Made by a program: the position numbers and the translations under genes. A DNA stretch of 64,000 bases from Candidatus Methylacidithermus pantelleriae (GTDB taxonomy: Bacteria; Verrucomicrobiota; Verrucomicrobiia; Methylacidiphilales; Methylacidiphilaceae), in NCBI RefSeq assembly GCF_905250085.1, contig NZ_CAJNOB010000012.1:112149-176148 (forward strand), written 5' to 3'. The notes below the pieces were generated by a model. That model saw only the letters and a program-made list of their open reading frames with translations. It was not told the DNA's origin and ran no database searches. Shown piece after piece: positions 37,757 through 47,507 of the stretch (within the stretch, counting starts at the first letter, position 1; each line of letters begins with the position of its first letter).

Positions 37757-38119
37757 GGGGAAAAAGTACTCGGGAAGAGGTGACCCGGTGAAGCGGGGGT
37801 GCTTGCTTGCTCAGGGAGGTCAAAAAACAATCCTGATCCAGGCCTGGAAAGCTTTGCGAAAAAAAAGAAAAAAGCGCTGCCTGGTATTCTTTTGTAGTTA
37901 TCACGAAGCCTCTCTTTGGGAGAGGCTTCGTGAGCCTCAGGGAATATAGCTCGATCGTCATGGAGCCGTTGCAAAGCCAGCAAAGGCGATCCCCTTCTTA
38001 GGCAGACAAAATGGGAGGATCCAGGAAAGGAGTGTTTCTTAAAAAAAAATTCTTTTTTCCGGCCGGACTCATGGATCCTCCACAAACCAAGCCCGGCGCG
38101 GCATAGGAGGTCTTTCGCA
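37757..38119. other. intergenic between cysH and a hypothetical gene
   Basis: About 360 bases holding the perfect 13-bp hairpin at 37902-37932 and two A/T-rich patches (37858-37872, 38040-38057). No gene is supported. Confidence 0.5.
37902..37932. terminator. perfect 13-bp hairpin after cysH
   Basis: CACGAAGCCTCTC and GAGAGGCTTCGTG pair perfectly around the 5-base loop TTTGG, 145 bases past the cysH stop. No T-tract follows on the plus strand, so it may be a terminator without a U-tail, an mRNA 3'-end stabiliser, or a protein-binding site. Confidence 0.5.
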
Positions 38120-38578
38120 GTGCCCATTTCTCTTTCGCCCGAAGAGCAGGAGTTTCTGAAAGAGGAGCTTACCTTCCTTTACTCCCATGTCTCCCATGAA
38201 GGCATGAAAAGCTCCTATAGAAAATTATTGGAATGGGCACACCGGGGCGAAGTTCCTGACGAATATCTGGAACCGTTGGGGAAAACTCTGGAGACAGGTC
38301 TAGAAACTGGCCGCATACGCAGGGTGTATTCGCCCGAAGGAGAAAGAATCGCTTTGGGCCTGTTTTCCCGGACTCCTCTTGGCAGGGCCTTGGAGGAAAA
38401 TCTTCGGACCGTGAACCAAGCCCTTTCGTTTCTTCAAGGGCACACAATCGAGCGCCTGACCTTTTCCCTACGCGGCCCAGGATCGTTTGTCGCAAGTCTT
38501 CAAACAGACCGGGCGCTGCTATCCCTTTCGTTTGACCGGCATGGGCCCAGGATTCAAAGCCTCGAGGTAGGAGCCTAA
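38120..38578 (+). CDS. conserved-looking protein of unknown function
   Basis: 152 aa. Start GTG 38120 is well supported by AGGAGG at 38104-38109. The N-terminal half is helical and charged (LSPEEQEFLKEELTFLYSHV, LLEWAHRGEVPDEYLEPLGK); the C-terminal half alternates strands (RLTFSLRGPGSFVASLQTDRALLSLSFD). No signal peptide or membrane segment, so probably cytosolic. I do not recognise the family. It stands alone between cysH and the third IS607 fossil. Confidence 0.65.
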   Translation: MPISLSPEEQEFLKEELTFLYSHVSHEGMKSSYRKLLEWAHRGEVPDEYLEPLGKTLETGLETGRIRRVYSPEGERIALGLFSRTPLGRALEENLRTVNQALSFLQGHTIERLTFSLRGPGSFVASLQTDRALLSLSFDRHGPRIQSLEVGA

Positions 38579-39139
38579 CTTCCCGTAGGGACAAATGGGT
38601 CGCGCCGCTCGACCCCACCATGGGTCCTCCGGGCTGAGGGGTAATGCATGGCAAGCGAAAGCACCTTGCCTTGGCAATCGTTCAAAAAGTCCAAAAGGGA
38701 AAATGCCGTAGGTGTGCAGCCAGGCCGCAAGAACAAAAGCCCGCAAAGATCGCTGTTGGAGCTGAAGTCTGCTACCGGCGGACAGTCCCCCGGCCCTGAA
38801 GTCCAGAACATTCGATGAGACGCCGGGATCGTAAGGGGTTCTTCTCGATCGAATCCAAGGGAAAAACTTTGGAGGGTAGGGAATGCTGGCCTTTTGCTTT
38901 CCTCTCCCAAAGCCCTTGCGCACCAAGCTATGCCCCGAAAGCTCCGGCTGGCAAAGGGGGCTCTTTTTTGCTAAAAAGCCCAGTCTGGACTCGACCGCTC
39001 TTCGGCTCCTTTGGGCACAACGAAGAACCAGCGAACGACTGGGCCGCGGTCATCCTTGCTCGTCCACGTGGTTAGGTTCCATCCAGCAACTAACCGCGCG
39101 AAGTCAGTTTTTTTCCTTTAGAAAAAAATTCGTCGGAAC
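38579..39139. other. intergenic, no gene recognised
   Basis: About 560 bases up to the border of IS607 fossil C. Minus-strand frames spanning 38519-38926 give Pro/Arg/Cys-rich translations with no motif. Confidence 0.4.
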
Positions 39140-40320
39140 CCGTTCCTACAATCGTCAACAACCGTTCGCCTCAACCAGAGGAAGCTTATCCGGCAACGCC
39201 CACCGAAAAGCGCTGCCAACGATTCGCGCGTGCCGCGGTTTCACCCACAACGACTCGCTAGCGCCTAGTCCCCCGTTTTCAGAGACAAAGACGTGGGAGG
39301 CAATTGATTTCCCGCCCGACCGGGCATGGACAAGCTTGCGCCGCTTTGACTCTCTTCCCAAACCCCCGCCATAGAAACGACCATACGTGCTTCGTCTCAT
39401 TGCTTGTGGCGAGAGCGAAGATGACATAACCGCCATTGCGAATAGGAACGAGTGCCCTTGACACGGGTGGGCGTTCGCAGAGACCCAATCTTTTCCGAGC
39501 GAGAGGGACGAGGCCAGGCCCTGGGTAGAAACTTGTGTCGTGACGAGACGTGTAGTTCACCGATTACAGAACGTGTACGTCGGAGTCGACTTCGATCAGC
39601 TGGACCTCGGCAGCAAACAAGCAGGTTTCGCCATCGCGATCGCGTTCGCATGGCTGAAGGAAGAGAGCCAAGCGAGCTCCAACGGGATGCACCGACTCGG
39701 AGCGTGAGCTTACTCTTGCGAAGATCCCATCGTTCGATCGCAAGCTAACCAACTTGCTTGATTCAGCACAGATCCGCGCGATCTTTTCGCCCGCATCAGC
39801 AAAAGTTGCTTTCGCCTGCCTGGCTTTTGCCATGGAGATTGAATCAGATCCCGCGGATTCTTACGAGATTGCCGAAGCGATCCTTCTCGGCCAAGGCTAA
39901 ATGATCCTCGTTCGTGTCGATGCCGGCCCCTCCGGCAAGGCGGCGTGTCACCAAGGAGACGGGTCCGCGCCCCGACGCTTGGCAAACATTCCCACCCCTT
40001 CCGGTTCCGCTCAAAGCGGTAGCTCAAGCGCAAATCCCTCCCGATTCCGGACGAGTTTTCCGGCCTTGATGGGATCGGTCACCATCCAGCTAAAAGGAAA
40101 GGGCCTTGAGGATCGCCTCCTAGCCCTGGACGAAGCTCACGCTTCGAAAAAACCAGGTATTGAGTCGGGCTCCCCCATCTGTCCGACAGGCGCGGGCTGC
40201 CGTCCGGGAATACCATGGCTTGGCAGGAGTGATTGCCGTCAATCTCATCCTTTGACCAGGGCACATAAAAGTGGCTCGTGCCCTCCGACTCCCAATGCCT
40301 CTTCCAGTCCGCAAGACGCA
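39140..40320 (-). mobile_element. tnpB: IS607-family element, decayed and truncated (fossil C)
   Basis: Aligns with the left half of fossils A and B, from the border CCGTTCC to CTTCCAGTCCGC (A 10989-11002 region), and then stops. Only the 3' two-thirds of the TnpB-related gene remains; no tnpA is present. Minus-strand fragments include GLCERPPVSRALVPIRNGGY and a VWSFLWRGFG-like end, as in the other copies, split by frameshifts. The break lies within a few bases of the stop codon of the neighbouring exported-protein gene (40324), so a deletion joined the two. Confidence 0.7.
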
Positions 40321-40323
40321 AGA

Positions 40324-41178
40324 CTACCGGCTAACAGATTCCGGAACGGGGGCTAACGGTGGGGGTGCCGGAGGAGGCGAAACCCCGGGGGGTAACGCGG
40401 AAGGAACCGCCTGGGCTTGTTGGCGTGGAACAAAATCATGCATCGTCAGAATCTGCCGGCGTCGCGATCCTCCTACTACATAGGAAAGCCGGTACTCGAT
40501 CTCCAATCGTGCCGGACCATACCAAGGGCCTATCGGCTGGGCTTCGTAGTGACAATCCAGCTGTTTCATTTGAGCCAGGATCCACGCAAGCTCAACTGGC
40601 TGAGTAAGGCTGGCCCGCGTATCTAAAACCGAATAATCCCGCATACTAACCAGAGACACCCCGCGGAGGTTATAGAGCACTTTCTGAAGCCAATTCTGAT
40701 GGGGCTCGTTTCGCTTGGGCTCAAAACCCAACGCATAGGCAGGTTGGCCCTTCCATTCGTCCGTCCCAAGAAGCTGGATGCGGAAGTGCGGGATCAACTC
40801 GCGAAGCGAAATAGCAGCTTTGATTTTCTCGCTTTCCTTGGTCGCTTTGCGTTTGGACTCATCGGTATCAGGAGGATCTTCCCCCTGCTCCTTGGGTTCG
40901 GATAAAAGCACAATTCCTTCCTTAGGATCACACAAAACTTCGAGCTCAGTGCTCCCGACCACCTTCCCCTCGTCATCAAGTTTCTCGAGTCGCACCGTCT
41001 CCGAATACCGATATTCTCCCAAAGCTTTACTGGTCTCCTCATCCCTCTGGATCACCCGGGATAGCACTTCATCAACCGGGGGCAGCTCAGGGGATGGGGA
41101 AGGAAGAGCGCTTGTCGCTCTACCCGACTGGAGTGCTACAACACCCAGCACCAAAAGAACACAAACCGATACTCGCAT
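40324..41178 (-). CDS. exported protein of unknown function
   Basis: 284 aa from ATG 41178, chosen because it gives a signal peptide (MRVSVCVLLVLGVVALQSGR). The mature part contains a helical start (VDEVLSRVIQRDEETSKALGEYRYSE, in part: VLSRVIQRDEETSKALGEYR), several beta strands (TELEVLCDPKEGIVLLSE, YALGFEPKRN), and a proline-rich tail (PPGVSPPPAPPPLAPVPE). The layout recalls periplasmic LolA-like or outer-membrane lipoprotein-sorting-like proteins but no definite match is claimed. It is the last gene of a minus-strand series after tatC (80 bases apart). Its C-terminus abuts IS607 fossil C and may be shortened. Confidence 0.6.
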   Translation of the reverse strand: MRVSVCVLLVLGVVALQSGRATSALPSPSPELPPVDEVLSRVIQRDEETSKALGEYRYSETVRLEKLDDEGKVVGSTELEVLCDPKEGIVLLSEPKEQGEDPPDTDESKRKATKESEKIKAAISLRELIPHFRIQLLGTDEWKGQPAYALGFEPKRNEPHQNWLQKVLYNLRGVSLVSMRDYSVLDTRASLTQPVELAWILAQMKQLDCHYEAQPIGPWYGPARLEIEYRLSYVVGGSRRRQILTMHDFVPRQQAQAVPSALPPGVSPPPAPPPLAPVPESVSR

Positions 41179-41258
41179 ACCCCTTTGGGTTAAACTGTAC
41201 ACATTGTTCCCACGCGGACGCTTCGTCCAAAGGAACGTCCATCCAGGTTGTCTCCGGT

Positions 41259-42053
41259 TTACAGAAGCTCGTCCCCTGATTTTTCCTCCCAGCTCCACCC
41301 CGCTTCGTCCCCCACACCAAAGTATCGTTCCCGCCACCAAGCGATCCAAATGCAAGCTTCATAGAGTAGATACATGGGTATCGAGAGCAGAGCGAGTGAA
41401 AAAGGGTCCGATCCCGGCGTCAGGCAGGCAGCCGCTACCACAACAACCACAAACGCATGGCGGCGGTAACTCCGCAACCGTTCCGCCGGAAGAATCCCGA
41501 TGGCGTTCGCCGCCAGGACCACCAAGGGGAGTTCAAACGCAAGCCCAAAGCCTAGAAGCATCTGGCAGACAAAACTTAAATAGTTGGTAAGGGTCCACTG
41601 GGTTTCGACCTGCAACCAGCGCCCGTAGTCAAAGAAAAACCGCAACGTTTGGGGAAGAAGTAAGTAGTAGCAAAAAAGCACTCCTCCCACAAAAAGGAGG
41701 CCACCTCCCACAAAGAATGGAATCATCCACCGAGCCTCCTTCGGTGTCAGAGCCGGAAGGATAAATTTGCCCACAAAATACAGCACCCAAGGGAGGGAAC
41801 AAATAATTCCGGCAAAAAGGCTTACCTCTAGCTGGATCGTAAACGGGTCGAGCACTCCCAAAACTCGTAGGAACCGCGACGGTTCTAGGCCGGCCACTCG
41901 AAGAGGAGCCAGAAACCAGGAGAGAATGGGTCGCGTCCACAGAAAACAGATTATAACCCAGGCTCCCAGGGCCCCTGCCGACTTCAGCAGAGTCCAGCGG
42001 AGCTCTTCCAAATGGTCGAGAAGAGGTTTCGGTTCGTCTTTAGGAAGGCGCAC
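41259..42053 (-). CDS. tatC: Sec-independent protein translocase TatC
   Basis: 264 aa with six hydrophobic segments. TatC is the receptor subunit that recognises twin-arginine signal peptides of folded proteins. The N-terminal DHLEELRWTLLKSA motif includes the conserved Glu of the signal-peptide site; other blocks are LTPKEARWMIPFFVGGGLLF (in part: LTPKEARWMIPF), LTNYLSFVCQMLLGFGLAFELP and LTPGSDPFSLALLSIPMYLLYE (in part: TPGSDPFSLALLSIPMYLLY). No tatA or tatB is in the window. Start GTG 42053. It follows queH by 54 bases on the same strand. Confidence 0.93.
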   Translation of the reverse strand: MRLPKDEPKPLLDHLEELRWTLLKSAGALGAWVIICFLWTRPILSWFLAPLRVAGLEPSRFLRVLGVLDPFTIQLEVSLFAGIICSLPWVLYFVGKFILPALTPKEARWMIPFFVGGGLLFVGGVLFCYYLLLPQTLRFFFDYGRWLQVETQWTLTNYLSFVCQMLLGFGLAFELPLVVLAANAIGILPAERLRSYRRHAFVVVVVAAACLTPGSDPFSLALLSIPMYLLYEACIWIAWWRERYFGVGDEAGWSWEEKSGDELL

Positions 42054-42107
42054 AAGAGTGCTTGTAGTATTCTCCTCCGAGTGTGGTTCCGGCCTTTAGC
42101 GTAAGGA

Positions 42108-42812
42108 TCATTCCCCCTTGGGATTCTCCTGTGGGAGCTTCTCGGGTACCGGTTCATTTGGAACGCCATAGTAGCGAAGACCCCATTGAATCTTGGGTCT
42201 CCCCCGCTCCCTACGCCAACGGTTGGTATCCCGCAGGGAATAGACGCATCCACAGTACTCCTGCTGATAGAATCGCTCTTCCTTGGCCAGCTCGATCATC
42301 CGTTGCGAGCCACCCTTCTTACGCCAGTTAAACGGCCAAAATTGTACCCCAGGACGGGACGCTGCCGCTCGAAGACCACTGGCATTCACTTGATCGATAT
42401 CCTTCCATCGCGAAATCCCTAGACTGGTGGCAAATACTGGATAACCCATGGCCAACGCAAAATCCGCCGTCCGTTCCATTCTCAGATCAAAACACACCGT
42501 ACACCGTTGACCCCGTTCCGGTTCCCACTCTAACCCCCGGGTTCGCTCCATCCACAGGGCCACCTCGTAATCCCCGTCCACACACGGGATACCTAGTTTC
42601 TCGGCAAAGCGCCAGTTTTCCTTTTTACGCAACTCATACTCCAGCCGGGGATGAATATTCGGGTTATAAAAGAATACACAAAGCTCAAACCCTTCTCCGG
42701 CCAAAGCCTCCAAAATCGGACCGCAGCAAGGAGCGCAACAAGAATGGAGCAGAACCTTCCGGTGGCCCCCAGGAGGATCCAACCGCCAATCTTTCCACCA
42801 TCCGTGTTTCAT
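42108..42812 (-). CDS. queH: epoxyqueuosine reductase QueH
   Basis: About 234 aa. Cobalamin-independent enzyme that reduces epoxyqueuosine to queuosine in tRNA. Family cysteines for its [4Fe-4S] cluster and adjacent metal are present: LHSCCAPCC near the N-terminus, QRCTVCFDLRM in the middle and QEYCGCVYS near the end. VFFYNPNIHPRLEYELRK and FATSLGISRWKD are further family blocks. The ATG at 42812 is preferred; a TTG at 42887 would add 25 residues overlapping pncB. Other queuosine genes are not in the window. Confidence 0.9.
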   Translation of the reverse strand: MKHGWWKDWRLDPPGGHRKVLLHSCCAPCCGPILEALAGEGFELCVFFYNPNIHPRLEYELRKKENWRFAEKLGIPCVDGDYEVALWMERTRGLEWEPERGQRCTVCFDLRMERTADFALAMGYPVFATSLGISRWKDIDQVNASGLRAAASRPGVQFWPFNWRKKGGSQRMIELAKEERFYQQEYCGCVYSLRDTNRWRRERGRPKIQWGLRYYGVPNEPVPEKLPQENPKGE

Positions 42813-42861
42813 GGGCCCAAGAGAGACGCGTTTGATTGAGACGAACCGACCTTTGGGAAAG

Positions 42862-44181
42862 CTACAGATGGGTCTGGAGAGAAGCAAGTCCAGGGGATAT
42901 TTCGACCCGGTAGGGAATGGGAGAGCTCGTTAGCTCTCGCAACCCCTCTGGCAGGCGATCCAATTGCTCAAGCACGTTGCGCCGGATTTCGTCAAGCGGC
43001 CGAGCCGCATAAAGTCGCTTTCCATCCTTCATCACCGGTCGCAGAAGGGGTTCTCCCTCTACCCTTTCTCCTGCCAGGGCCAAGATGTCCTTGGAAGCCA
43101 CTCCATCCCGCCCCCACACCCGATACACCTGTTTTCGCCCTGCCCAAGTTTCTTTCCCCTCCGACCGTTTCCGCCGGGGTTTTCCCTCGTATTCCTGAAG
43201 CTTGTAGGCGCAGTCCAAGTAAGGCGCATCGCTGGAAGTATCCATCGCCGTTCCCACACCAAAGCCGTCAATGGGCGCACTCTGGGCAACCAGCTCCCCC
43301 ACTCGATGTTCGTCGAGGTTACCACTGGCAAAGATCTCGACGTGGTGAAAACCGGCTGAATCGAGAATTTCCCGGACCCTGCGGGCGTGTTCTCCCAGGT
43401 TCCCGCTGTCCAGTCGGACACCCCGGATCCGGATGCCTTCCCGAGTAAGAAGGGGTCCGATTTTGGCCAGACTCTGCGCAGCCTTTTCCGTGTCGTAGGT
43501 GTCCAAGAGAAAAACAACTTCCGACCGGTTGGCCCGAGCAAAAGCCATAAAGGCATCCTCTTCCCGATCGTGGGCCAAGATAAAGGAATGGGCCATCGTC
43601 CCGGAAATGGGGATCCCGTAAAGACGTCCCGCCAAGACGTTGGAAGTCGCATCAAATCCGGCGGCATAACTGGCACGAGCGGCCAGAAGCGCGGCTTCTC
43701 CCCCGTGCGCTCGCCGCAAGCCAAACTCCACAAGCCGTTTCTCTTTAGCAACCAGGCGACACCGGACCGCCTTGGAAGCTACCAGGATTTGGTAATGAAG
43801 GAGATTGATCAACCGCGATTCAATGAGCTGAGCCTGCGGTAACGGAGCAACCACCTGCACCACCGGTTCCTGGGCAAAGAAGGGTGTTCCCTCGTCCATC
43901 GCGTACACGTCCCCTTGGAAACGGAAACCCCGTAAATACTCGAGCGTTTCGGAGGAAAATCGCCCTGTTTTCTCTAACCATTCCAATCCCTCTTGTTCAA
44001 AATGGATCTCCTGGAGAAAGTCCAAGACGGTCTCAAGCCCCACTGCTAAAAGAAAATTCCGGTTCGGCGGAAGATTACGACAAAAAAACTCAAAGACCGC
44101 CGTTCCTACCAACCCCGATTGAAGATAGGCCTGGACCATGAGCAGCTCGTAAAGGTCCGTTAAAAAGCCACTCTGGATCAT
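42862..44181 (-). CDS. pncB: nicotinate phosphoribosyltransferase
   Basis: 439 aa. Converts nicotinate and PRPP to nicotinate mononucleotide in NAD salvage. Recognisable blocks: GFLTDLYELLMVQAYL at the N-terminus, EFFCRNLPPNRNFLLAVGLE (in part: NRNFLLAVGLE), EFGLRRAHGGEAALLAARAS (in part: FGLRRAHGG), GTMAHSFILAHD (phosphorylated-His region), LLDTYDTEKAA, GVRLDSGNLGEHARRVREIL and GFGVGTAMDTSSDAPYLDCAYKL (in part: DGFGVGTAMDTSSDAP). Located 12 bases after pncA, so the two form an operon whose products act in sequence. Confidence 0.95.
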   Translation of the reverse strand: MIQSGFLTDLYELLMVQAYLQSGLVGTAVFEFFCRNLPPNRNFLLAVGLETVLDFLQEIHFEQEGLEWLEKTGRFSSETLEYLRGFRFQGDVYAMDEGTPFFAQEPVVQVVAPLPQAQLIESRLINLLHYQILVASKAVRCRLVAKEKRLVEFGLRRAHGGEAALLAARASYAAGFDATSNVLAGRLYGIPISGTMAHSFILAHDREEDAFMAFARANRSEVVFLLDTYDTEKAAQSLAKIGPLLTREGIRIRGVRLDSGNLGEHARRVREILDSAGFHHVEIFASGNLDEHRVGELVAQSAPIDGFGVGTAMDTSSDAPYLDCAYKLQEYEGKPRRKRSEGKETWAGRKQVYRVWGRDGVASKDILALAGERVEGEPLLRPVMKDGKRLYAARPLDEIRRNVLEQLDRLPEGLRELTSSPIPYRVEISPGLASLQTHL

Positions 44182-44193
44182 CGTGCGTCTTCT

Positions 44194-44787
44194 CTAACCT
44201 TCTCTAGTCGCTTTGTCCTTGCCGGGCCAAAGGGAAGCTCCTCGGGCCTGCATTTGCTTCAAAGCCTTCTCTCCGTCCCCAGGATGCGCGTCCAGCGAAC
44301 GCACCGCATCGGTTAGGACCACAACCTCGAACCCTCGCTCTAACCCATCCAAAACCGTCCGTGCCACGCAATATTCCGTAGCCAACCCTCCTACGAAAAG
44401 ACGCCGGACCCCCAGGGCTCGAAGCTCCTCCTCCAGAGATGTTCCTTCAAAACCCGAGTATGCCTCGCAATCCTTCCGGGTCGCTTTGGAAATGATGCAA
44501 ACGGACTCGGGCAAACGAAGACTCTCCGGGAACCTGGCCCCTTCGGTTCCCGCTACGCAATGGGATGGCCATGGACCTCCCTCCTCCTTAAAGGAACAAT
44601 GGTTCGGTGGGTGCCAATCTCGCGTAGCAATGACTGGCAGGCCCTTGCGATGAAAAAGTTCTATATACCGGTTAAGAACCGGTATAATCGCGTCTCCTCC
44701 CGGAACAGCAAGACGACCTCCGGGCAGAAAATCCTTCTGCACGTCAACAACGACCAATGCATCGCCTGGACCGATCGTCTCCTCCAT
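44194..44787 (-). CDS. pncA: nicotinamidase
   Basis: 197 aa. Hydrolyses nicotinamide to nicotinate, supplying PncB. Catalytic triad: D15 (VVVDVQKDFLPGG), K101 (ISKATRKD) and C140 (ATEYCVARTV); metal site D57, H59 and H63 (RDWHPPNHCSF). FVGGLATEYCV is the classic isochorismatase-fold block. The ATG at 44787 is followed by GGAGGAG coding for the second and third residues; the region just upstream is A/T-rich (CTATA, TTTATTAC) and probably holds the promoter of the pncA-pncB-queH-tatC series. Confidence 0.95.
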   Translation of the reverse strand: MEETIGPGDALVVVDVQKDFLPGGRLAVPGGDAIIPVLNRYIELFHRKGLPVIATRDWHPPNHCSFKEEGGPWPSHCVAGTEGARFPESLRLPESVCIISKATRKDCEAYSGFEGTSLEEELRALGVRRLFVGGLATEYCVARTVLDGLERGFEVVVLTDAVRSLDAHPGDGEKALKQMQARGASLWPGKDKATREG

Positions 44788-45090
44788 TGGTATAGAATCA
44801 ATGTAATAAACTTCTCCATGGCTAAAAGCCAGGAGGTTCCAGGGAATAACGATCTCGTTCTCCGCAGCGGCTCTTCGCTTGTGGTAGAGCCTACCGGCCT
44901 GGCTTGGAACGACAAGGGCTACCAGGGGACGGCGCCTTTCCCGTTTTTCCCCTCGATCGGCAACTGGCTCTCTCAGGGGTTCTTAACGTGCGTTGGGAAC
45001 AACCCCTTAGACTAACACCATTTTTTAACCCGGACGCCGCCTGTCGCAAAAGCGCTTTCCCAGCCGACCAAACCCTTGAACAGGCCAAAG
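44788..45090. other. upstream region of pncA
   Basis: About 300 bases. The A/T-rich 44790-44830 is a likely promoter area for pncA on the minus strand. No gene is recognised. Confidence 0.4.
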
Positions 45091-45620
45091 AAAAAAAATT
45101 TTTCTAGAAAAAATGTCGCCAGAACCCTGCTTGGAGAGATCCCGTTCTACCTCCCTGGGTACGGCCCGTCGCCGAAGACGCGCGACCCCTTGCAAGAGGA
45201 TCTTCTTCGGATACTCTCCGGCCTGAGGCTAGAACTGGATTCGTCGGGTCTTCCAGGGATCGATCGCTACAAGTCTCCCACCAGCACTGTTCGCTTCGCG
45301 ACCGATCCTCTCCACCCACACCTCCGGCAGACGTACCTTCACGCTCCGTAGGCCATTTCTCCTGAAATCTTTTCTAGCCCAGTTTCTTCTCCTCGATCGC
45401 CTCTCCGTCCTGGACGATCCCCTTTCGTAGGATTCCCGTCGTGCCAGGTCTTCCGTGCGGAAGCTAGCCCGCCCATGGGCTAGGCCCAGATCCTGCACCC
45501 AGCGCTGGTAGCCTTCAGGCGGACCCAGAGCTTTGAGACGAAGCTTTTGCCCGACACGCGGGTCATCATCTTCGGGACAGGAACAAGCACAAGATCTCTC
45601 CATGCGTTGCACGATCCGCC
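45091..45620 (-). pseudogene. possible TnpB-like transposase remnant
   Basis: A minus-strand frame (45229-45612) contains the order of segments seen late in TnpB proteins: FRTEDLARRE (like IxVEDLxVR with the catalytic Glu), then NSAGGRLVAIDPWKT (like EAGGRLVEVDPRxTS). The expected zinc-finger cysteines after this are not intact; shifted frames give only GEYPKKILL and VERDLS-like traces. No helper transposase is visible. The match is by memory of family motifs and is tentative. Confidence 0.35.
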
Positions 45621-46539
45621 GCGTGTTTTTTTCTGGATTACGTGACGTCCAAAGAGAGCCCTTTTTGGCTTGCGTCAGTGTCCCAGGGCAACGCCGTTAC
45701 CAATAGACCTACCGCACACCCAATGACAACGTCGTCTGCGGGTGCTTTCGCCTCAGCGGTAAGCGTTTTCTCCATCAATGTGCGGTATCACAGAGGTTTG
45801 TCTCCGATCGTCTGACCCACGATCCGCTCGTCCTGGGTCATGAGTCTTAAGCCTGCTCGATGTTTACCGCAGGCTTATTCTTAGGATAGTTGTAAGGAAC
45901 TAAGATAGATCCACTGCCACCAAGGGCCAAAGTGGGACTTTCGAGAGCCAGACCACAGGGGATTTTCCCGTCAGCCGGATGGAATCGGTTCGTCCGCTGG
46001 CACTTGGGTCGATCCTGAATGTCGAAAGCACGGCCTCGAAGAGATCCAAAGGCTACAAGATTTCTTTTCCAACTGTTGGGCTAGTTGGAGAAGGTTGCCG
46101 ATCAAACGAGCGTCCCGAGAAACTTCCACAACTTGGTGGAACCACCGGAAAAAAACAAAACGGGTTCCAAGTGTTGCAAAAGACTAAATCGCGTCTTATT
46201 GCGAGTGGACTTCCCACTTTGTTTGCCCGCCGATCGTACTGGGCTTTTTGCAAGCGCGCTCCTACCCCGTAGACTCTCACATCCAGGCTAGCTGGTGCCG
46301 CTGCCTCATCCCAAGCTGCGCTAGGCATCTGGCAACCAGCACGGGCGCGCCTTGGAAGGGGAGCCTCATCCTCAGACACCTATGCGCGCGGGAAACTCGG
46401 GCGAGGAAAGACGATCAGGGGCTTGCGCGGCGCTTTTTGGCCGGTCCCGATTACCCACAGCCATTGGCTTCCCGGCCGCGTCGTTTCCTGCAAGAGGCTC
46501 GTTGCGGAAAATCGTAAGTTCGTTACATTAGCTCCAGCT
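45621..46539. other. 0.9-kb gap, no gene recognised
   Basis: Between the TnpB-like remnant and htpX. The frame of htpX is open upstream to 46423 but shows no signal or membrane segment. Another plus-strand frame (45979-46272) has no motif. Probably decayed mobile-element sequence and the htpX promoter. Confidence 0.4.
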
Positions 46540-47448
46540 ATGATCAAGCGACTCTTTTTACTAGGGCTTACCAACCTTGCCGTCATAGTTCTTTTGACCC
46601 TTGTGGTTAGCCTTCTGGGGCTGGATCAGAGGCTTGGCTTTGATCCGAAGTCCCTCATGGTCTTCGCGCTGGTTCTGGGATTTTCTGGAAGTCTTTTCTC
46701 GCTCTTCATCTCCAAGTGGATGGCCAAGATGGCCTACCAGATCCGGGTGATTGAAGAACCCAGAAACGCGAGCGAGCGGTGGCTCGTTGAAACGGTGCGG
46801 GAACAAGCCCGTCGAGCAGGCATAGGCATGCCGGAGGTGGGTGTTTACGAAAGCCCTGAAGTCAACGCCTTTGCCACCGGCGCCTCAAGAAACCATGCGC
46901 TTGTGGCCGTTAGCACTGGCCTTCTGGAGCAGCTAAGTCCCCGGGAGGCTGAAGGGGTACTGGCGCACGAGATCACCCACATTAGCAATGGAGACATGGT
47001 GACCATGGCTCTACTCCAAGGAGTGCTTAACACCTTTGTCATCTTTGTCTCCTGGGTAATTGGATTTCTCTTTGATCGGCTGCTTACTCGCCGGGATGAT
47101 CGGGAAGATTGGGGTTTTGGTGGAATTGGTCTGGGCTTTTATGTGGGGCGCTTTCTTTCGGAAATGTGCCTGGGACTTCTTGCTACCCTGATCGTCATGT
47201 GGTACTCCCGCCAGAGAGAATTCCGGGCCGATGCCGGGAGCGCTCGGATTTGGGGGAAAGACGCGATTCTCTCGGCGCTGCGGCATCTCAAGGCCATTAT
47301 GGAGCATGAACCCATTCTCGATAACCGTGCGCCTTCGCTATCGGCTTTCAAGATCAACGGGCACAGCGGCGGCGGTCTCGTGGCGTTGCTCGCGAGCCAT
47401 CCACCGTTAGAGGAACGGATTGCAGCTCTGGAACGCCTCCAGATCTAG
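46540..47448 (+). CDS. htpX: membrane metalloprotease HtpX
   Basis: 302 aa. Inner-membrane M48 zinc protease that degrades misfolded membrane proteins. Two N-terminal hydrophobic segments (LFLLGLTNLAVIVLLTLVVSLLG, in part: LTNLAVIVLLTLVVSL; and SLMVFALVLGFSGSLFSLFI), the zinc motif VLAHEITHISNGD with HEITH at 143-147, two more hydrophobic segments after it, and the third ligand Glu in REFRADAGSARIWG. GMPEVGVYESPEVNAFATGAS is the usual block before the active site (in part: VYESPEVNAFATGAS). Start ATG 46540 chosen because the membrane segment begins immediately. Confidence 0.95.
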   Translation: MIKRLFLLGLTNLAVIVLLTLVVSLLGLDQRLGFDPKSLMVFALVLGFSGSLFSLFISKWMAKMAYQIRVIEEPRNASERWLVETVREQARRAGIGMPEVGVYESPEVNAFATGASRNHALVAVSTGLLEQLSPREAEGVLAHEITHISNGDMVTMALLQGVLNTFVIFVSWVIGFLFDRLLTRRDDREDWGFGGIGLGFYVGRFLSEMCLGLLATLIVMWYSRQREFRADAGSARIWGKDAILSALRHLKAIMEHEPILDNRAPSLSAFKINGHSGGGLVALLASHPPLEERIAALERLQI

Positions 47449-47507
47449 AAACAGCCTCTCGGAATGCTCGGAGGGGGGAAAAGGACCGACTTTGCGTCCC
47501 TGGTGCA

